From contig NC_092660.1 in assembly GCF_032118995.1 (NCBI RefSeq), positions 2,309,501 through 2,373,500 on the forward strand: a stretch of DNA of 64,000 bases. The letters are read 5' to 3'. Below are positions 12,501-23,254 of this stretch, piece after piece. A program made the position numbers and the translations under genes. Positions within the stretch are counted from its first letter, which is position 1. Each line of letters starts with the position of its first letter. Below the pieces are notes generated by a model that saw only the letters and a list, made by a program, of their open reading frames with translations, did no database searches and was not told the origin of the DNA. The DNA is from Asterias amurensis (lineage: Eukaryota > Echinodermata > Asteroidea > Forcipulatida > Asteriidae).

Positions 12501-13137
12501 AACTAATTTGCATATCGGAATAAACAATGGAAACTAATTTGCATATCGAAAAAGACAAAGTAAACTTATTAGCAAATTCGGAATAAACAATGGAAACTAA
12601 TTTGCATATCGAAAAAGACAAAGGAAACTAATTTGCATATCGGAATAAACAATGGAAACTAATTTGCATATCGGAATAAACAATTGAAACTAATTTGCAT
12701 ATCGAAAAAGACAAAGGAAACTTATTAGAAAATTCGGAATAAACAATGGAAACTAATTTGCATATCGAAAAAGACAAAGGAAACTTATTAGAAAATTCGG
12801 AATAAACAAAGGAAACTAATTTGCATATCGGAATAAACAATGGAAACTAATTTGCATATCGAAAAAGACAAAGGAAACTAATTTGCATATTGGAATAAAC
12901 AAAGGAAACTAATTTGCATATCGGAATAAACAATGGAAACTAATTTGCATATCGGAATAAACAATTGAAACTAATTTGCATATCGAAAAAGACAAAGGAA
13001 ACTTATTAGAAAATTCGGAATAAACAAAGGAAACTAATTTGCATATCGGAATAAACAATGGAAACTAATTTGCATATCGGAATAGACAATTGAAACTAAT
13101 TTGCATATCGAAAAAGACAAAGGAAACTTATTAGAAA
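9521..13137 (-). repeat. 31-bp satellite, right array in inverted orientation (about 117 units)
   Basis: The units read AAACTAATTTGCATATC followed by GGAATAAACAATGG, the reverse complement of the 5028-6150 subfamily on the left. The octamer appears as ATTTGCAT in most units. A recurring variant lacks it (CTTATTAGAAAATTCGG) and marks a four-unit higher-order repeat of about 124 bp. The array ends at 13137, where AACTTGGAAGAGC repeats begin. Confidence 0.93.
10640..12040 (-). repeat. About 1-kb tandem duplication inside the right satellite
   Basis: Two rare unit variants recur about 996 bp apart: GGAAAAGACAAAGAAAAC near 10648 and 11643, and GCATTTTGGAATAAAC near 10829 and 11825. The intervening unit order also matches. 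This shows a recent large-block amplification, equal to about 32 basic units. Confidence 0.7.
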
Positions 13138-14285
13138 ACAACTTGGAAGAGCTTATAGCAAAAAATTTGAAGAGTTGATAGATTTGAAGGAAAACCCCAG
13201 CAAGTTGATGAGTAACTGGAAGTGTTGATAGATTAGAAGGAATAAATTCAAAGAGTTGCGCTAGGGAAAACAACTTGGCAGAGCTTATAACAAAAAAAAT
13301 GGAAGAGTTGATAGATTTGAAGGAAAACCCCAAAGAGTTGATGAATAACTTTATAAGAGTTTATAGATTTGAAGGACAAAAACATAAAGAGTTGATTTAT
13401 AACATGTAAGAGTTGAGCCAGGGAAAACAACTTGGAAGAGGTTATAACAAAAACTTGGAAGAGGTGATAGATTTGAGTTGATGAATAACTTTGGAAGAGT
13501 TGATAGATTTGAAGGACAAAAACTCAAAGAGTTGATCTACATCACTTGGAAGAATTAAGTAAAGAACTTGGAAAAGTTGATGAAAAATAAATGTGAAGAG
13601 TTGATTAAGAACTTGATTAAGAGCTGATAACAAAAACTTGGAAGACTTGATAGATTTGAAGGAAACCCCCAAAGAAGTGATAAAAATACTTGGAAGAGTT
13701 GATAAATAACTTTTAAGAGTTGATTAAGAACTTGGAAGAGTTTAGGTAGGGAAAACAGTTTTGAAAAGCTGATAACAGAACTTGGAAGAGTTTCTGAATA
13801 AATTTGAAGAGTTGATTAGAAAACCTTTAAGAGCTGATTAGAAAACTTTGAAGAGTTTATTAAGAACTTGGAAGAGTTGAGGAAGAATACAAATGAGTTG
13901 AAACAAAAAAAATCGAAGAGTTGATAAATAACTTGGGAGAGTTGAGAAAACATCTTTTAAGAGCTGATAACAAAAACTTGGAAGACTTGATAGATTTGAA
14001 GGAAACCCCCAAAGAAGTGATACAAATACTTGGAAGAGTTGATAAATAACTTTTAAGAGTTGATTAAGAACTTGGAAGAGTTTAGGTAGGGAAAACAGTT
14101 TTGAAGAGCTGATAACAGAACTTGGAAGAGTTGATGAAGAGAGAAAGACTTTGAAGAGCTGATAAAAATACTTGGAAGGGTAGATAAATAAGTTTTAAGA
14201 GTTGATTAAGAACATGGAAGAGCTTATAACAAAAACATGGAAGAGTTGATAGATTTTAAGGAAAAAACACTCAAAACTAGAACAC
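13138..14285 (-). repeat. CTTGGAAGAGTTGA-type degenerate tandem repeat, right arm
   Basis: This is the mirror of 3790-5027, with units around AACTTGGAAGAGTTGAT and AGATTTGAAGGAAAACCCC. An internal block of about 370 bp is itself duplicated (13640-13800 against 13965-14130, sharing GAAGACTTGATAGATTTG). Confidence 0.85.
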
Positions 14286-14323
14286 TGAGGAGATACTATT
14301 GGAAACACTTGGTAGATACTTAC

Positions 14324-14451
14324 CGGGGCGATTTATTGGGGGCGATAGTGTCAGGAGTTTTGGGGGCAAGAAATAGGACAGTTAAAGGATAGCTCTGATA
14401 AAGGTTTGCACTCAGGACCGTCGGCCTGGGGCCGCATATGCTCCGTTCCAT
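14324..14451 (-). CDS. Candidate first coding exon, right arm
   Basis: This is the mirror of 3625-3751. On the minus strand an ATG (14449-14451) opens MERSICGPRPTVLSANLYQS and runs to a GTAAGTATC donor. It contains one extra C in a C run relative to the left copy, so the last dozen residues read differently (ending near IAPNKSP). Transcription would run leftward into the satellite, head-on to the left-arm copy. Confidence 0.3.
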
Positions 14452-14842
14452 GTTGTGCGTGTGGCGTGATTTTTCAAGAAAGTTTTTTCATACTCACATG
14501 TCCAAATGTAGCTGCAGCTGAAGTTTACTCTGAAGTGTCGTTGTTCAATGATGTGGCGAAGTTAGTAAATAAATTTGTTAATACTCACAAGCTATGAATG
14601 AAGTTCCATCTGAAGTGTCCTCAGCCAAAAGAAGTTCCAATTAGTAAACCAAACACCAGCTTAACAAATCGTTTGGAATGGTCAGGTTGTTTAATTTTAA
14701 ATATTTCTCAAAGATAACGGGTACCAGAACCAATTTGTAACAAATCAAAAGTTTGAAAGAGTTGGAAGAAAAAAAAGTGAAGTAAAAACGAGTCGGAAAA
14801 AAACAAACACTTAAACGAGTTCAATGATAATTTGGCTCTTAA

Positions 14843-15053
14843 AGGCAGTGGACACTATTGGTAGATGTCAAAGACTAACCTTCACAGTTAGTGTATCTCA
14901 ACATATGCATAAAATAACTAACCTGTGAAAATTTAAGCTCATTCGGTCATCGAATTTGCGAGACAACAATGAAAGAAAAAACACCCTTGTCACACGAAGT
15001 TGTGTGCGTTAAGATGGTTGATTTCGAGAAATTACCAATAGTGTCCACTGCCT
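14843..15053. mobile_element. TTAA-flanked MITE, family A, inserted in the right arm only
   Basis: The element starts AGGCAGTGGACACTATTGG and ends with the inverted form. Both sides carry TTAA (14839-14842 and 15054-15057). The mirror locus on the left at about 3225-3235 holds the uninterrupted site with a single TTAA. That is direct evidence for insertion after the inverted duplication and for a TTAA target duplication, as in piggyBac-type elements. There is no coding capacity. Confidence 0.85.
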
Positions 15054-15419
15054 TTAAAAACTTAGGTGGACATCTAAGAATGGCTTCAAATGAAAACTAC
15101 TCAAATAAGGGAGATATCTGCTAAATACGAAACATGTAAATCGAGTAATAGATTGCATGTTTTAAAGTATAACACCAATATGGGAGTGGGCTGGTAATAA
15201 AGGCTGGGATGCCCTATTTAGACAAAGGAAAACTTAAAAGATTATCCAGGATTGTCTGATTGCCACATTTGGAAAAATACTTGGCAAATGATTTTGGGTA
15301 AATTTAGTAACATCTTAGTTTTTGAGGAACGACACAACATGAGTTTGGAGCTTTTTGTTTTGCAAAAAACGATTTCCTTGAGGGCAGTATGACGAGGCAT
15401 CCAACGCGTTGGACTGTTT

Positions 15420-15495
15420 CTATTCAATCTCTACCTTCTTGAAACCAAGGTGGTCTGCTTGGAGTGTTCTGACCCTCTTCAAGAGCCTCCTCGAT
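15420..15495 (-). pseudogene. Terminal exon, inner right-arm copy
   Basis: The acceptor (ctccag on minus) leads into SRRLLKRVRTLQADHLGFKK, then VEIE and TAG, giving 24 residues. It is the shortest of the four copies and stops where its relatives continue. It mirrors 2572-2671. Confidence 0.4.
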
Positions 15496-18400
15496 CTGGA
15501 GTAAATGAAAAATAATAAAATCATCAATTTTTTTTTACTGAGAGCAGAAATGTTTAAGATGGTTATGCTCTTCTCCATGATAAATAAAACTAAGAAGTAT
15601 TGCAGCTTTTGATAGTATAATCCATTTTTGAAAAACATTGCAATTTGAAGAAGTATGATTATGTAAACGGATATAATTTGTCATGAAATTTTAATATGTG
15701 AAGCATTACTGAAAGAACACTTCTTTGTGTATTCCTGTATAGATTTGCTCTAGAGTTTCAGCGATATCTCAAAACTGTGACCACCTTTTAAAGAAGGAAA
15801 GGTTCACAGCTTTTGTATACAACTAAATCTATAAAGGATTAAAACAGTCAACAAATTTCCAAAAAGCGCACATTGCTTTTCAGCTGCGAAACATTCATAC
15901 AGAATCAGCTGAGGCTCTTCAATTTGTCAGGACGAGGCCTCAGAAATTATTGGCAAAGTGAAATTTGTAGTTGATTTGACTTCGAGAGGGAACACAATAA
16001 TAAGTAGTAACAATAGCGTAATGATTTCCAACTCAGTAGGTAGATCTCTATTGAGTGACTTCTGGTTCTGAGAAGAACCGGTGGGCTCAAAATTTCAGAT
16101 GTATACTCTGTCTGGTGGATGACTGCTGGAGCAGGAAGGGAGTGGTGAGAAGTCTATGGTCCTTAGTGAATTGACTTCGGGTATAGAAGACCCTAAGTCT
16201 GGGGGAGACTGGTGATGAAGAGACTAGGTCCCTAATCAAATTGACTTCGGGTATAATTGACCCTAGGTCCGACAGGGGACTGCTGTATTGCTTGGGACAA
16301 TAAGTTGGCTCTGCAATCAGTGAATAATCTGAAGAAAAAAGACAAACAACAATTAGCAGTTGATCAAAAGTCATTTAGCAAGACATTGTATCGCTGTAAT
16401 AAACAATAATTGCAGCCATACAATGTCATCATGAAATGGTATTGAGAGATTGTACAAGGTAGCTTTGAAAATGACTTGAGCAATTTAACATGACCTAGGT
16501 ATGGTTTCAAGAGATGCCACAAAACTGGGCAACAGGAAGTTTGATGAACCATCAAAGGCATCACAACATCAAGTGAGAATACAAATTTCAGAGTACCAAG
16601 TTTGCTTAGTTTTTAAAAGCTGGAAAACCCATTGCACAATCATTGGGTCGTGAACTTGAAGTGAGAGGGAGATTTATTCAGCTTAGCAAGTTTTGCCTTT
16701 CAGAGATGGCACAGCTGTGGCTTGAGAACAATGTAATAAAATCAAAAGGTTCATAAAATGTGCATATACCTTAATGTTGTCAGGGCAATCTATCTTGTAG
16801 AACTTTTACCGATGTTCTTTTGTTTCAGGTTGACATGCTTTCATCGTCTGTGCTAGCAGCAGCCAACCCTCTCTAAGGACGTCCTGCATGGCAACCTATA
16901 TCAAATCAAAGTATACATGACAATATAAATCCCATAATGTAAATCACACGAATGCCACATTTTGAAAAATATGATAAATGATTTTCGGTAAACTTAAAGA
17001 CAGCCAAAGATCTTAGTTTTTGGGGTTTGACTAGTAGAACATAACCTTGGAATTGGTACGATAAATAGAGAATGATTAGAAATTATTGGCACAGTGTACA
17101 ATGTTATAGTTGGCTTGGCTTAAATAGAGAACACAACCTTGAGTTGTTAAAATACCATCAGAAATTTGCAATGACTCAAAAGACATGTCTACCCTCCGAA
17201 GCTTGGCACAAAATGATTAAGGTAGATCTCCGATGAGTGAATTTGTGTTCTGAGAAGAACCTGGTGTGTTCAATGTTTCAGACAGTATACTCTGTCCGTC
17301 AGATGACTGCTCGACTCCAACTCTTGCTTATACGAGAGAGAGTGGTGGCTGAAGATGCATATTGGAGCAGGAAGGGCGTGGTGGGAAGTCTATGGTCCTA
17401 AATGAATTGACTTCGGGTATAGAAGACCCTAAGTCTGGGGGATACTGGTGATGAAAGAGACTAGGTTCTTATCAAACTGACTTCGGGTGTACATGACCCT
17501 AGGTTGGAGGTGGGGGGGGGGGACACTGGTGTATTGCTTGGGACAATGAGTTGGCTTTCCAATCAGTGAATAATCTGAAGGAGAAAAGGAAGACACGCAA
17601 CATTAAGCATTTCATCAAAAGTCATGTAGCAAGACATTGTATTGCTGTTGTTTAACAATTATTACAGCCATACAATGTCAACCTGAAATGTATTGATTAG
17701 TTGTACAAAGTTGCTTGAAAAATGACTAGGTGTGGTTTTAAGAGATGCCACAAAAACTGTGGACAACACGAGTTTTGATGAAATATCAAAGGCACCACAA
17801 CATCAAGTGAGAATACAAATATCACAGTACCAAAAGTCATTTGGTATGTAAGTTTTTGAAAGGGTGGACAACCCATTGATAATTTTAAAAAGATTGCATA
17901 ATCATTTGGTCGTGAATTGTAGTGCGTTGACAATTTATTCAGCTAAGCAAGTTTTGAGGGATTCAACATTTTACCTATCAGAATTGGCACAGTTGTGGCT
18001 TGGGAACTATAAAAGTGCAATAAAATCACAAGGTAAAGAAATTTGCATATACCTTCAATGACGTCACGGCAATATATGTTGAAGAACCATAAATACTAAT
18101 GTGCTTTTGTGGGAATACAAATTTCAGAGTACCAAGTTTGCTTAGTTTTTGAAAGGCTGGAAAACCCATTGATATTTTCCAAAGTTTGCACAATCTTTGG
18201 GTCATGAACTTGTAGTGAGTTGCAGATTAGCAGATTAGAGTTGCAGCGTAGCAAGTTTTGCCTTTCAGAGATGGCACAGCTGTGGCTTAGGAACCAAAAA
18301 AATGTAATAAAATCACACGGTTCATAAAATGTGCATATACCTTCAATGATGTCACGCCAAGCTATGTTGTAGACCCTTCACCAATGTTCTTTTGTTCCAA

Positions 18401-18903
18401 GTTGACATGCTTTCATCATCTGTGTTAGCAGCAGCCAACCCTATCTAAGGACGTCCTGCATGGCAACCTAGATGAAACCCAAGCATACATGATAATATAA
18501 ATCACATAATAAAAATCACAAGAATGCCACATTTTTAAAAACAAAAATGATTTTTGATTAATTTAAAGACATCCCAACATCTTAGCTAGTATTTGAGGAA
18601 CAACATAACATGAGTTTGGAGCTTTCCACATCGCAACCAACTTGGTGACCAATCCAAACAGAGTCAAGCAAAACATTAAAGGGTTTGTGTACATTTTGGT
18701 TTGAGAAAATTTAAGCAGCTCATGAACAGGTTCATGTTTGAAAATCAGTTAGCTGAAACATTTTGAGGGACTGCACAGAATGTGCTTTTGGAAAATTGAA
18801 GGGTTGATACAAAAAGTATAACAATTACTATTTCTTGAGGGTAGTACAAAGCATCCAATCAGTGTTCCCACGATGGTTTGAGGCAGTTGTCTTGATGGGG
18901 ACT
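15496..18903 (-). other. Right-arm duplicated block without a supported gene
   Basis: This mirrors 437-2571 but has one more tandem copy of the 765-1130 type segment (about 16560-16920, 17700-18060 and 18090-18430, each with TTTGCCTTTCAGAGATGGCA or a close variant). A run of about 13 G occurs near 17511. No consistent open frame crosses the copies, so I see conserved but unexplained sequence and possible decayed exons. Confidence 0.4.
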
Positions 18904-19021
18904 CTAGACATTGTGTTCATCATTGCTGTTCTCATTAGACAGTTTCTGTTCAATCTCCACCATCTTGAAAGCAAGAAGGTCCGCTTGGCGTGTTCTGACT
19001 CTCTTTAAGAGCCTCCTCGAT
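18904..19021 (-). CDS. Terminal exon, outer right-arm copy (longest form)
   Basis: The acceptor ctacttcag precedes a frame of one base plus 38 codons and TAG: it opens SRRLLKRVRTRQADLLAFKM and continues VEIEQKLSNENSNDEHNV. The pattern of basic, heptad-like and acidic segments suggests an exposed helical tail. It begins needing two bases from the previous exon. That phase fits the 81-codon exon at 23012-23254 joined through one 35-nt microexon. I infer this is the end of the minus-strand gene starting near 26 kb, and it is the best candidate for the intact family member. Confidence 0.45.
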
Positions 19022-19996
19022 CTGAAGTAGTTGGAAAATAATAAAATCAAGCATTTATAAAGTCATCCATTCGTTTACTGAGAGCAGAAATTTTAAGACA
19101 GTAATGCTAAGTTTTTAAAAATACAATACCCATATATACTACATGATTTGTTTAACATGCCGGGAAAAACCAGGGCAAACCCTTCTGGTGAACCTTCTCT
19201 CAAAGGTAAACATATGTAAACAGAACTGCAGCTTTGATAGGTGTGGAATTTTTATTTAAGAAAACAGATACAACAAAATTAGTCCTTGAAAACGTGTGAC
19301 CTAAATTTTAAAAAGATATTTGAATTTTGTGGTACAAAGACAAGATCTAAGATTTAGTGGTAGAGAGTTTCAGATATGTGGCACAGCGGGAGAAAAAACC
19401 TGTCACCCCAGGAGTGTACAAATTTAGGTTCAATGTGAATCTGATACAAATTTTTAGTTCACAATTTGGCAACAAATAATTTGCCTCAGTTACCTTGTGC
19501 TCAACTCCTTTGAAACGTTCAGGGTACAAAAAGGCACAGTGACGTCAAAATTCATATCGCATTTGCAAGTATGAACAAGTAAACAAAGTTGATTCTTTCT
19601 TGTGGAGAAACAGGAATGTAGGCGTGCATACAGTGTTACCATGGTAGAAATATGATGATCTCTGGTTAGAGCATTGTCTTTGCTCCTTTCTGCGGTTGCA
19701 AACTGTGATGTCGTTGTTGTTTGCAGCACCTCGAATCAGACCAAGGATAAGCATGTCCTTCTCCCCTGCAAGTATGAAAATACATGAATGAATAAATTGA
19801 CAAACATAACTTGTTTTGGTTTCATGTGTAGTTTAACAACACGTGAAGAATATGATTTTAGTTGCAAGTATTCAAGGATTGGATCAGGTAAAAACAATGG
19901 AAAGAGATACGGCCTCAGTGTAAGGGAAATGTTTCCTTTGAAGGGACAAATTAAAATTCAATTTAAGTAGATACAGGGTTTAACTTCAAGACTTGC

Positions 19997-20032
19997 CCAT
20001 TGAAGAAAATAGTTATTTGTCACATGGGTAGC
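19997..20032 (-). other. Microexon candidate, 36 nt, GC donor
   Basis: The bounds are ctgcag on the acceptor side and GG|GCAAGTC on the donor side. It is one base longer than the 35-nt versions at 20888 and 24103, so it would not keep the same frame. It may be decayed, or used in another reading frame. Confidence 0.25.
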
Positions 20033-20375
20033 CTGCAGTGGCTGAATTACAGCAGTGAGTTTCTAGATAGCCCAACCTGTCACTTGGATGACCTGCCGTG
20101 GTTGGAGTCTAGCAGAGAGTTCTAGAAAACACAGTCTGTGCTGTCACATGGATAGCCTGCAGTGGTTGAAGTGAAGCAGGGAGTTTACAAATCAGCAAAA
20201 GATTTTTTATAAATCTGCTTAGAACTAAATATGTGATTAAACTTCAACACTTGCCCTCTGAAAATAATTGCACTGACATGGATGACCTGCAGTGGTTGAA
20301 GTGAAGCAAATAGTTTCTAGATAGCACAAACTGTACAGACACATGAATAGCCTGCAGTAAATTTCTAACTGTTAA

Positions 20376-20738
20376 ACCCAGTGGACACTATTGGTTGTTG
20401 TAAAAGACTAGCCTTCACAGTTGGTGTATCTCAACATTTGCATAAAATAACAAACCTGTGAAAGTTTGAGCTCAATTGGTCTTCAAACTTGCGACATAAT
20501 AATGAAAGAAAAAACACCCTTGTCACACGAAGTTGTATGCGGTGATTTTGAGACCTCAAGTTCTAAACCTGAGGTCTCAAAATCAAATTCGTGGAAAATT
20601 ACTTCTTTCTCGAAAACTATGGCACTTCAGAGGGAGCCGTTTCTCACAATGTTTTATACCATCAACCCATTACTCGTCACCAAGAAAGGTTTTATGCTAA
20701 TAATTATTTTCAGTAATTACCAATAGTGTCCACTGCCT
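20376..20738. mobile_element. MITE family A, near full length
   Basis: It is flanked by TTAA at about 20372 and 20739. Ends read CAGTGGACACTATTGGT and the inverse. The internal palindrome GAGACCTCAAG...CTTGAGGTCTC-like (about 20550-20580) is typical of the family. It sits in the intron between module copies. Confidence 0.8.
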
Positions 20739-20887
20739 TTAAGTTTGTGCCATTAAGAGAATGTCCGAGAACTGAATCAGGCAAAAACACTGGAGAGGTA
20801 TGACCTCAGTGCATGGGACAACTTTTGTTTGATGAGACAAAGTAAAGTTCAAATTTAGTAGATATGGAATAAAACTTCAAGACTTAC

Positions 20888-20922
20888 CCGCTGAAGATAA
20901 CAGTTACCATCACATGGATGAC
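20888..20922 (-). CDS. Microexon candidate, 35 nt, GT donor
   Basis: On minus, the acceptor ccactgtag and donor CGG|GTAAGTC enclose 35 nt that reads VIHVMVTVIFSG when entered in phase 0. Entering in phase 0 from the exon at 23012 and leaving two bases fits the terminal exon at 18904-19021 exactly. A longer in-frame alternative exon could start at a ctttgacag acceptor near 21057 and use the same donor. Confidence 0.35.
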
Positions 20923-21114
20923 CTACAGTGGTTGAAGTGAAGTAGCGAGTTTCTAGATAGCACGACCTGTACAGCCACAAGGATAGCCTGCAGTGAATTT
21001 CTAGACATGTTCCAAGTTGATAGACATGTTCATCATCTGTGCAGTCAGCAGCCAACTCTGTCAAAGAAACAACCAGCATGGCAACAGAGACAGAGATAAA
21101 ACATACACGACACT

Positions 21115-21295
21115 AGCCATTGGACACTTTGGGTAAACAGTATTGTCCAAAGGCCCACACTTCGTGAATCACAACTTATATATAAAATAACAAACCTGTG
21201 AAAATTTAAGCTCAGTCGGTCATCGGAGTTGGGAGAAAATAACGGGAAAACCCACCCTTGTTTCCGCACGTTTCGCCGTGTCATGACATGTGTTT
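21115..21295. mobile_element. MITE family A, truncated
   Basis: Only one part of the family-A internal sequence is present: AAATAACAAACCTGTGAAA, then a GGTCATCG stretch and ACCCTTGTTTCCGC-like. The usual TIR is eroded on both sides. Confidence 0.6.
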
Positions 21296-23011
21296 AAAAT
21301 AAATCCGTAGTTCGCGATATCAAGAATTGATAATTGTTTTAATATTTTCTCAAAAAGTAAAACATTTCATGGAATTATATTTCAAGAGAAGTCTTTCACC
21401 ATTACCTTCTGTAAAACCTGTAAGTTATTTGTAAATCTGTGAACTTTTTGTTTTGTTTTCTGTTCCGAAATTGTACAATAACTTTGACAACCACATTATT
21501 TAAAGTCACATGACAGTCGGCAAAACAATACCAACTTGTACATTGTGTAAGCTGTTTAAAAAGCACATTTGCTTGGGGGAAAATATTTAAGGATTGAAAA
21601 ACATTAGGTTAACAAGTATCGATAGACTTGGCTATATTAGCTTTTTTTACGAGACAAATCAAAGTTCAATTTACATGTAAGTAGACATGGGATGACACTA
21701 AGACTTGCCCATTGTAGAAAATAGTTGCCGTCACATGAATGCAGCAGTGTTCCTAGATAGCAAAACCTGTGCCATCACTTGAATGACCTGCCATGGTTGG
21801 AGTGTAGAAGTGAGTTCCTAGATGGCACAACATGTGCCATCACTTGGATAGCCTGCAGTGGTTGTAGTGTAGCAGAGAGTTCTAGACAGCACTGCCTGTG
21901 ACGTCACTTGCATAGCCTGCAGTGGTTGGAGTGAAGCAGAGAGTTCTAGACAGCCCAGCCTGTGCTGTCACATGTAAAGCCTGCAGCAGTTGGAGTGAAT
22001 CAGAGAGTTTACAAATCAGCAATATCGTGTTTTATAAATCTGCTTACAACTAAAAAAGACTCAGCCAAATATGAAACATGAAAAACGATAGTTTTTGGAT
22101 TGCAAGTTTTATCAATATTAGTTTTAAATTAAAGCTGGTGTAAGACAAACTGTTAGGATTCCATTCAGAGTTGTGTGATTGTTTAGTTCTTTAATGTTTC
22201 ATTCCTAACGAAATTGAAGAATTTTTTTTACGGGGAAGTGGCACTCTTTGGCCCTTAATTAACATCTTGTAAATTTTGGAGTGACAAAGAAATCAACTTC
22301 AAGGAAGAATCCAAAGATGTAATGGATTTGTAATTTGTTTTAAAGAACAGCACAAACTTTGGTAATATTTCATGAACGACACAAAATCAGCCTGGTAACA
22401 ATTTAAAAGGGATAAATATAATGATTGTAGTGTTCGAGGACAAGTTTTGTTTGATGAGACAAATCAACGCTCAATTTAGGTAGATACAAGATAAAACTTC
22501 AAGACTTGCCCAATGAAGAAAATAGTTGTTTGTCACATGGTGGTTGAGATGCAGCAGTGAAGCAGTGAGATCTTAGATAGCACAACAATTGGAGTGTAGC
22601 GGAGAGTTCTAGACAGCACAACCTGTGGCATCACATGTATAGCCTGCAGTGGTTGGAGTGAAGCAGAGAGTTTACAAATCAGCAAAATAATTCTTTCAAA
22701 AATCTGCCGACACCTGAAAAAATATTCAGCCAAATATGAAACATGCAAATCGATATAATTTTTGGATTGCATGTTTTAAGTACAAAATCATTATGGCATC
22801 AAAGGGAACACAGTTTTAAATAAAAGCTGGTATGCCCTATCGAGGCAAAGTAAAATATTAGGATAACATCCAAGGCGGTCTGATTATTTACTTCTTTTAC
22901 CCGTCAAACTAGCATCTATATCAAACAAAATTTTTACATTTGTAACGAAATAGAATTTTTTTTGGGTTATAGTTTTTGGGAGGGGTGGCCCCCAAATTGT
23001 GTATGGCCTAC

Positions 23012-23254
23012 CTCTTGTGAGCGAGATGCAAGCAGCTCTTTCACCGAATGTCGGGTTGAGCTAGGTGTGCCATTAGAAAGCTTGCAGTTGCAGAGGAAGT
23101 CTGCTGCCTTCACTTGCTCGGTGTCAGGATCGGCATCACCACCAGCAGTGCCAACATCTTCAGGTAAATCGGCAACAATCACAGCTGGTCTGTCAATGCT
23201 CGGGCGTTCGTCAGTAGAGGAATCGCTTACTATCGTCGTCCGAACTGTCACCAT
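23012..23254 (-). CDS. Acidic coding exon of an unrecognised gene
   Basis: An ATG at 23254 opens 81 codons ending at a consensus donor, AAGAG|GTAGGCC. The stretch begins MVTVRTTIVSDSSTDERPSI, is rich in D, E, S and T, and ends SVKELLASRSQE. An acceptor-like ttttcaaag directly precedes the ATG and an in-frame TAA lies just upstream of it. It is therefore either the start exon or an exon whose first codon happens to be ATG. No domain is recognised. It ends in phase 0, which lets any 35-nt microexon downstream connect it in frame to 18904-19021. Confidence 0.45.

Larger units (their letters stand above)
1..19240. repeat. Giant imperfect palindrome with a satellite core
   Basis: The left part (1-9520) and right part (9521-19240) match as reverse complements block by block. 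Terminal-exon blocks at 325-436 and 2572-2671 mirror 18904-19021 and 15420-15495. The GC-rich block 3416-3790 mirrors 14286-14652. The CTCTTCCAAG repeats 3790-5027 mirror 13138-14285. The satellite 5028-9520 mirrors 9521-13137. Outer homology fades near left position 113 and right position 19240. Arms differ by many substitutions, an extra tandem block on the right, and a MITE present only at 14843-15053. Because the differences are scattered, I infer an old inverted duplication rather than a simple assembly error, though long reads would be needed to be sure. Confidence 0.85.

Noticed and set aside
5028-13137. CRISPR-like array
   Set aside because: Units are directly head-to-tail with no unique spacers, in an intron-bearing animal genome.
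1-19240. Palindrome as a pure assembly artefact
   Set aside because: Not fully excluded, but scattered substitutions, an extra block in the right arm, different satellite subfamilies and a one-sided MITE argue against a simple false inversion.
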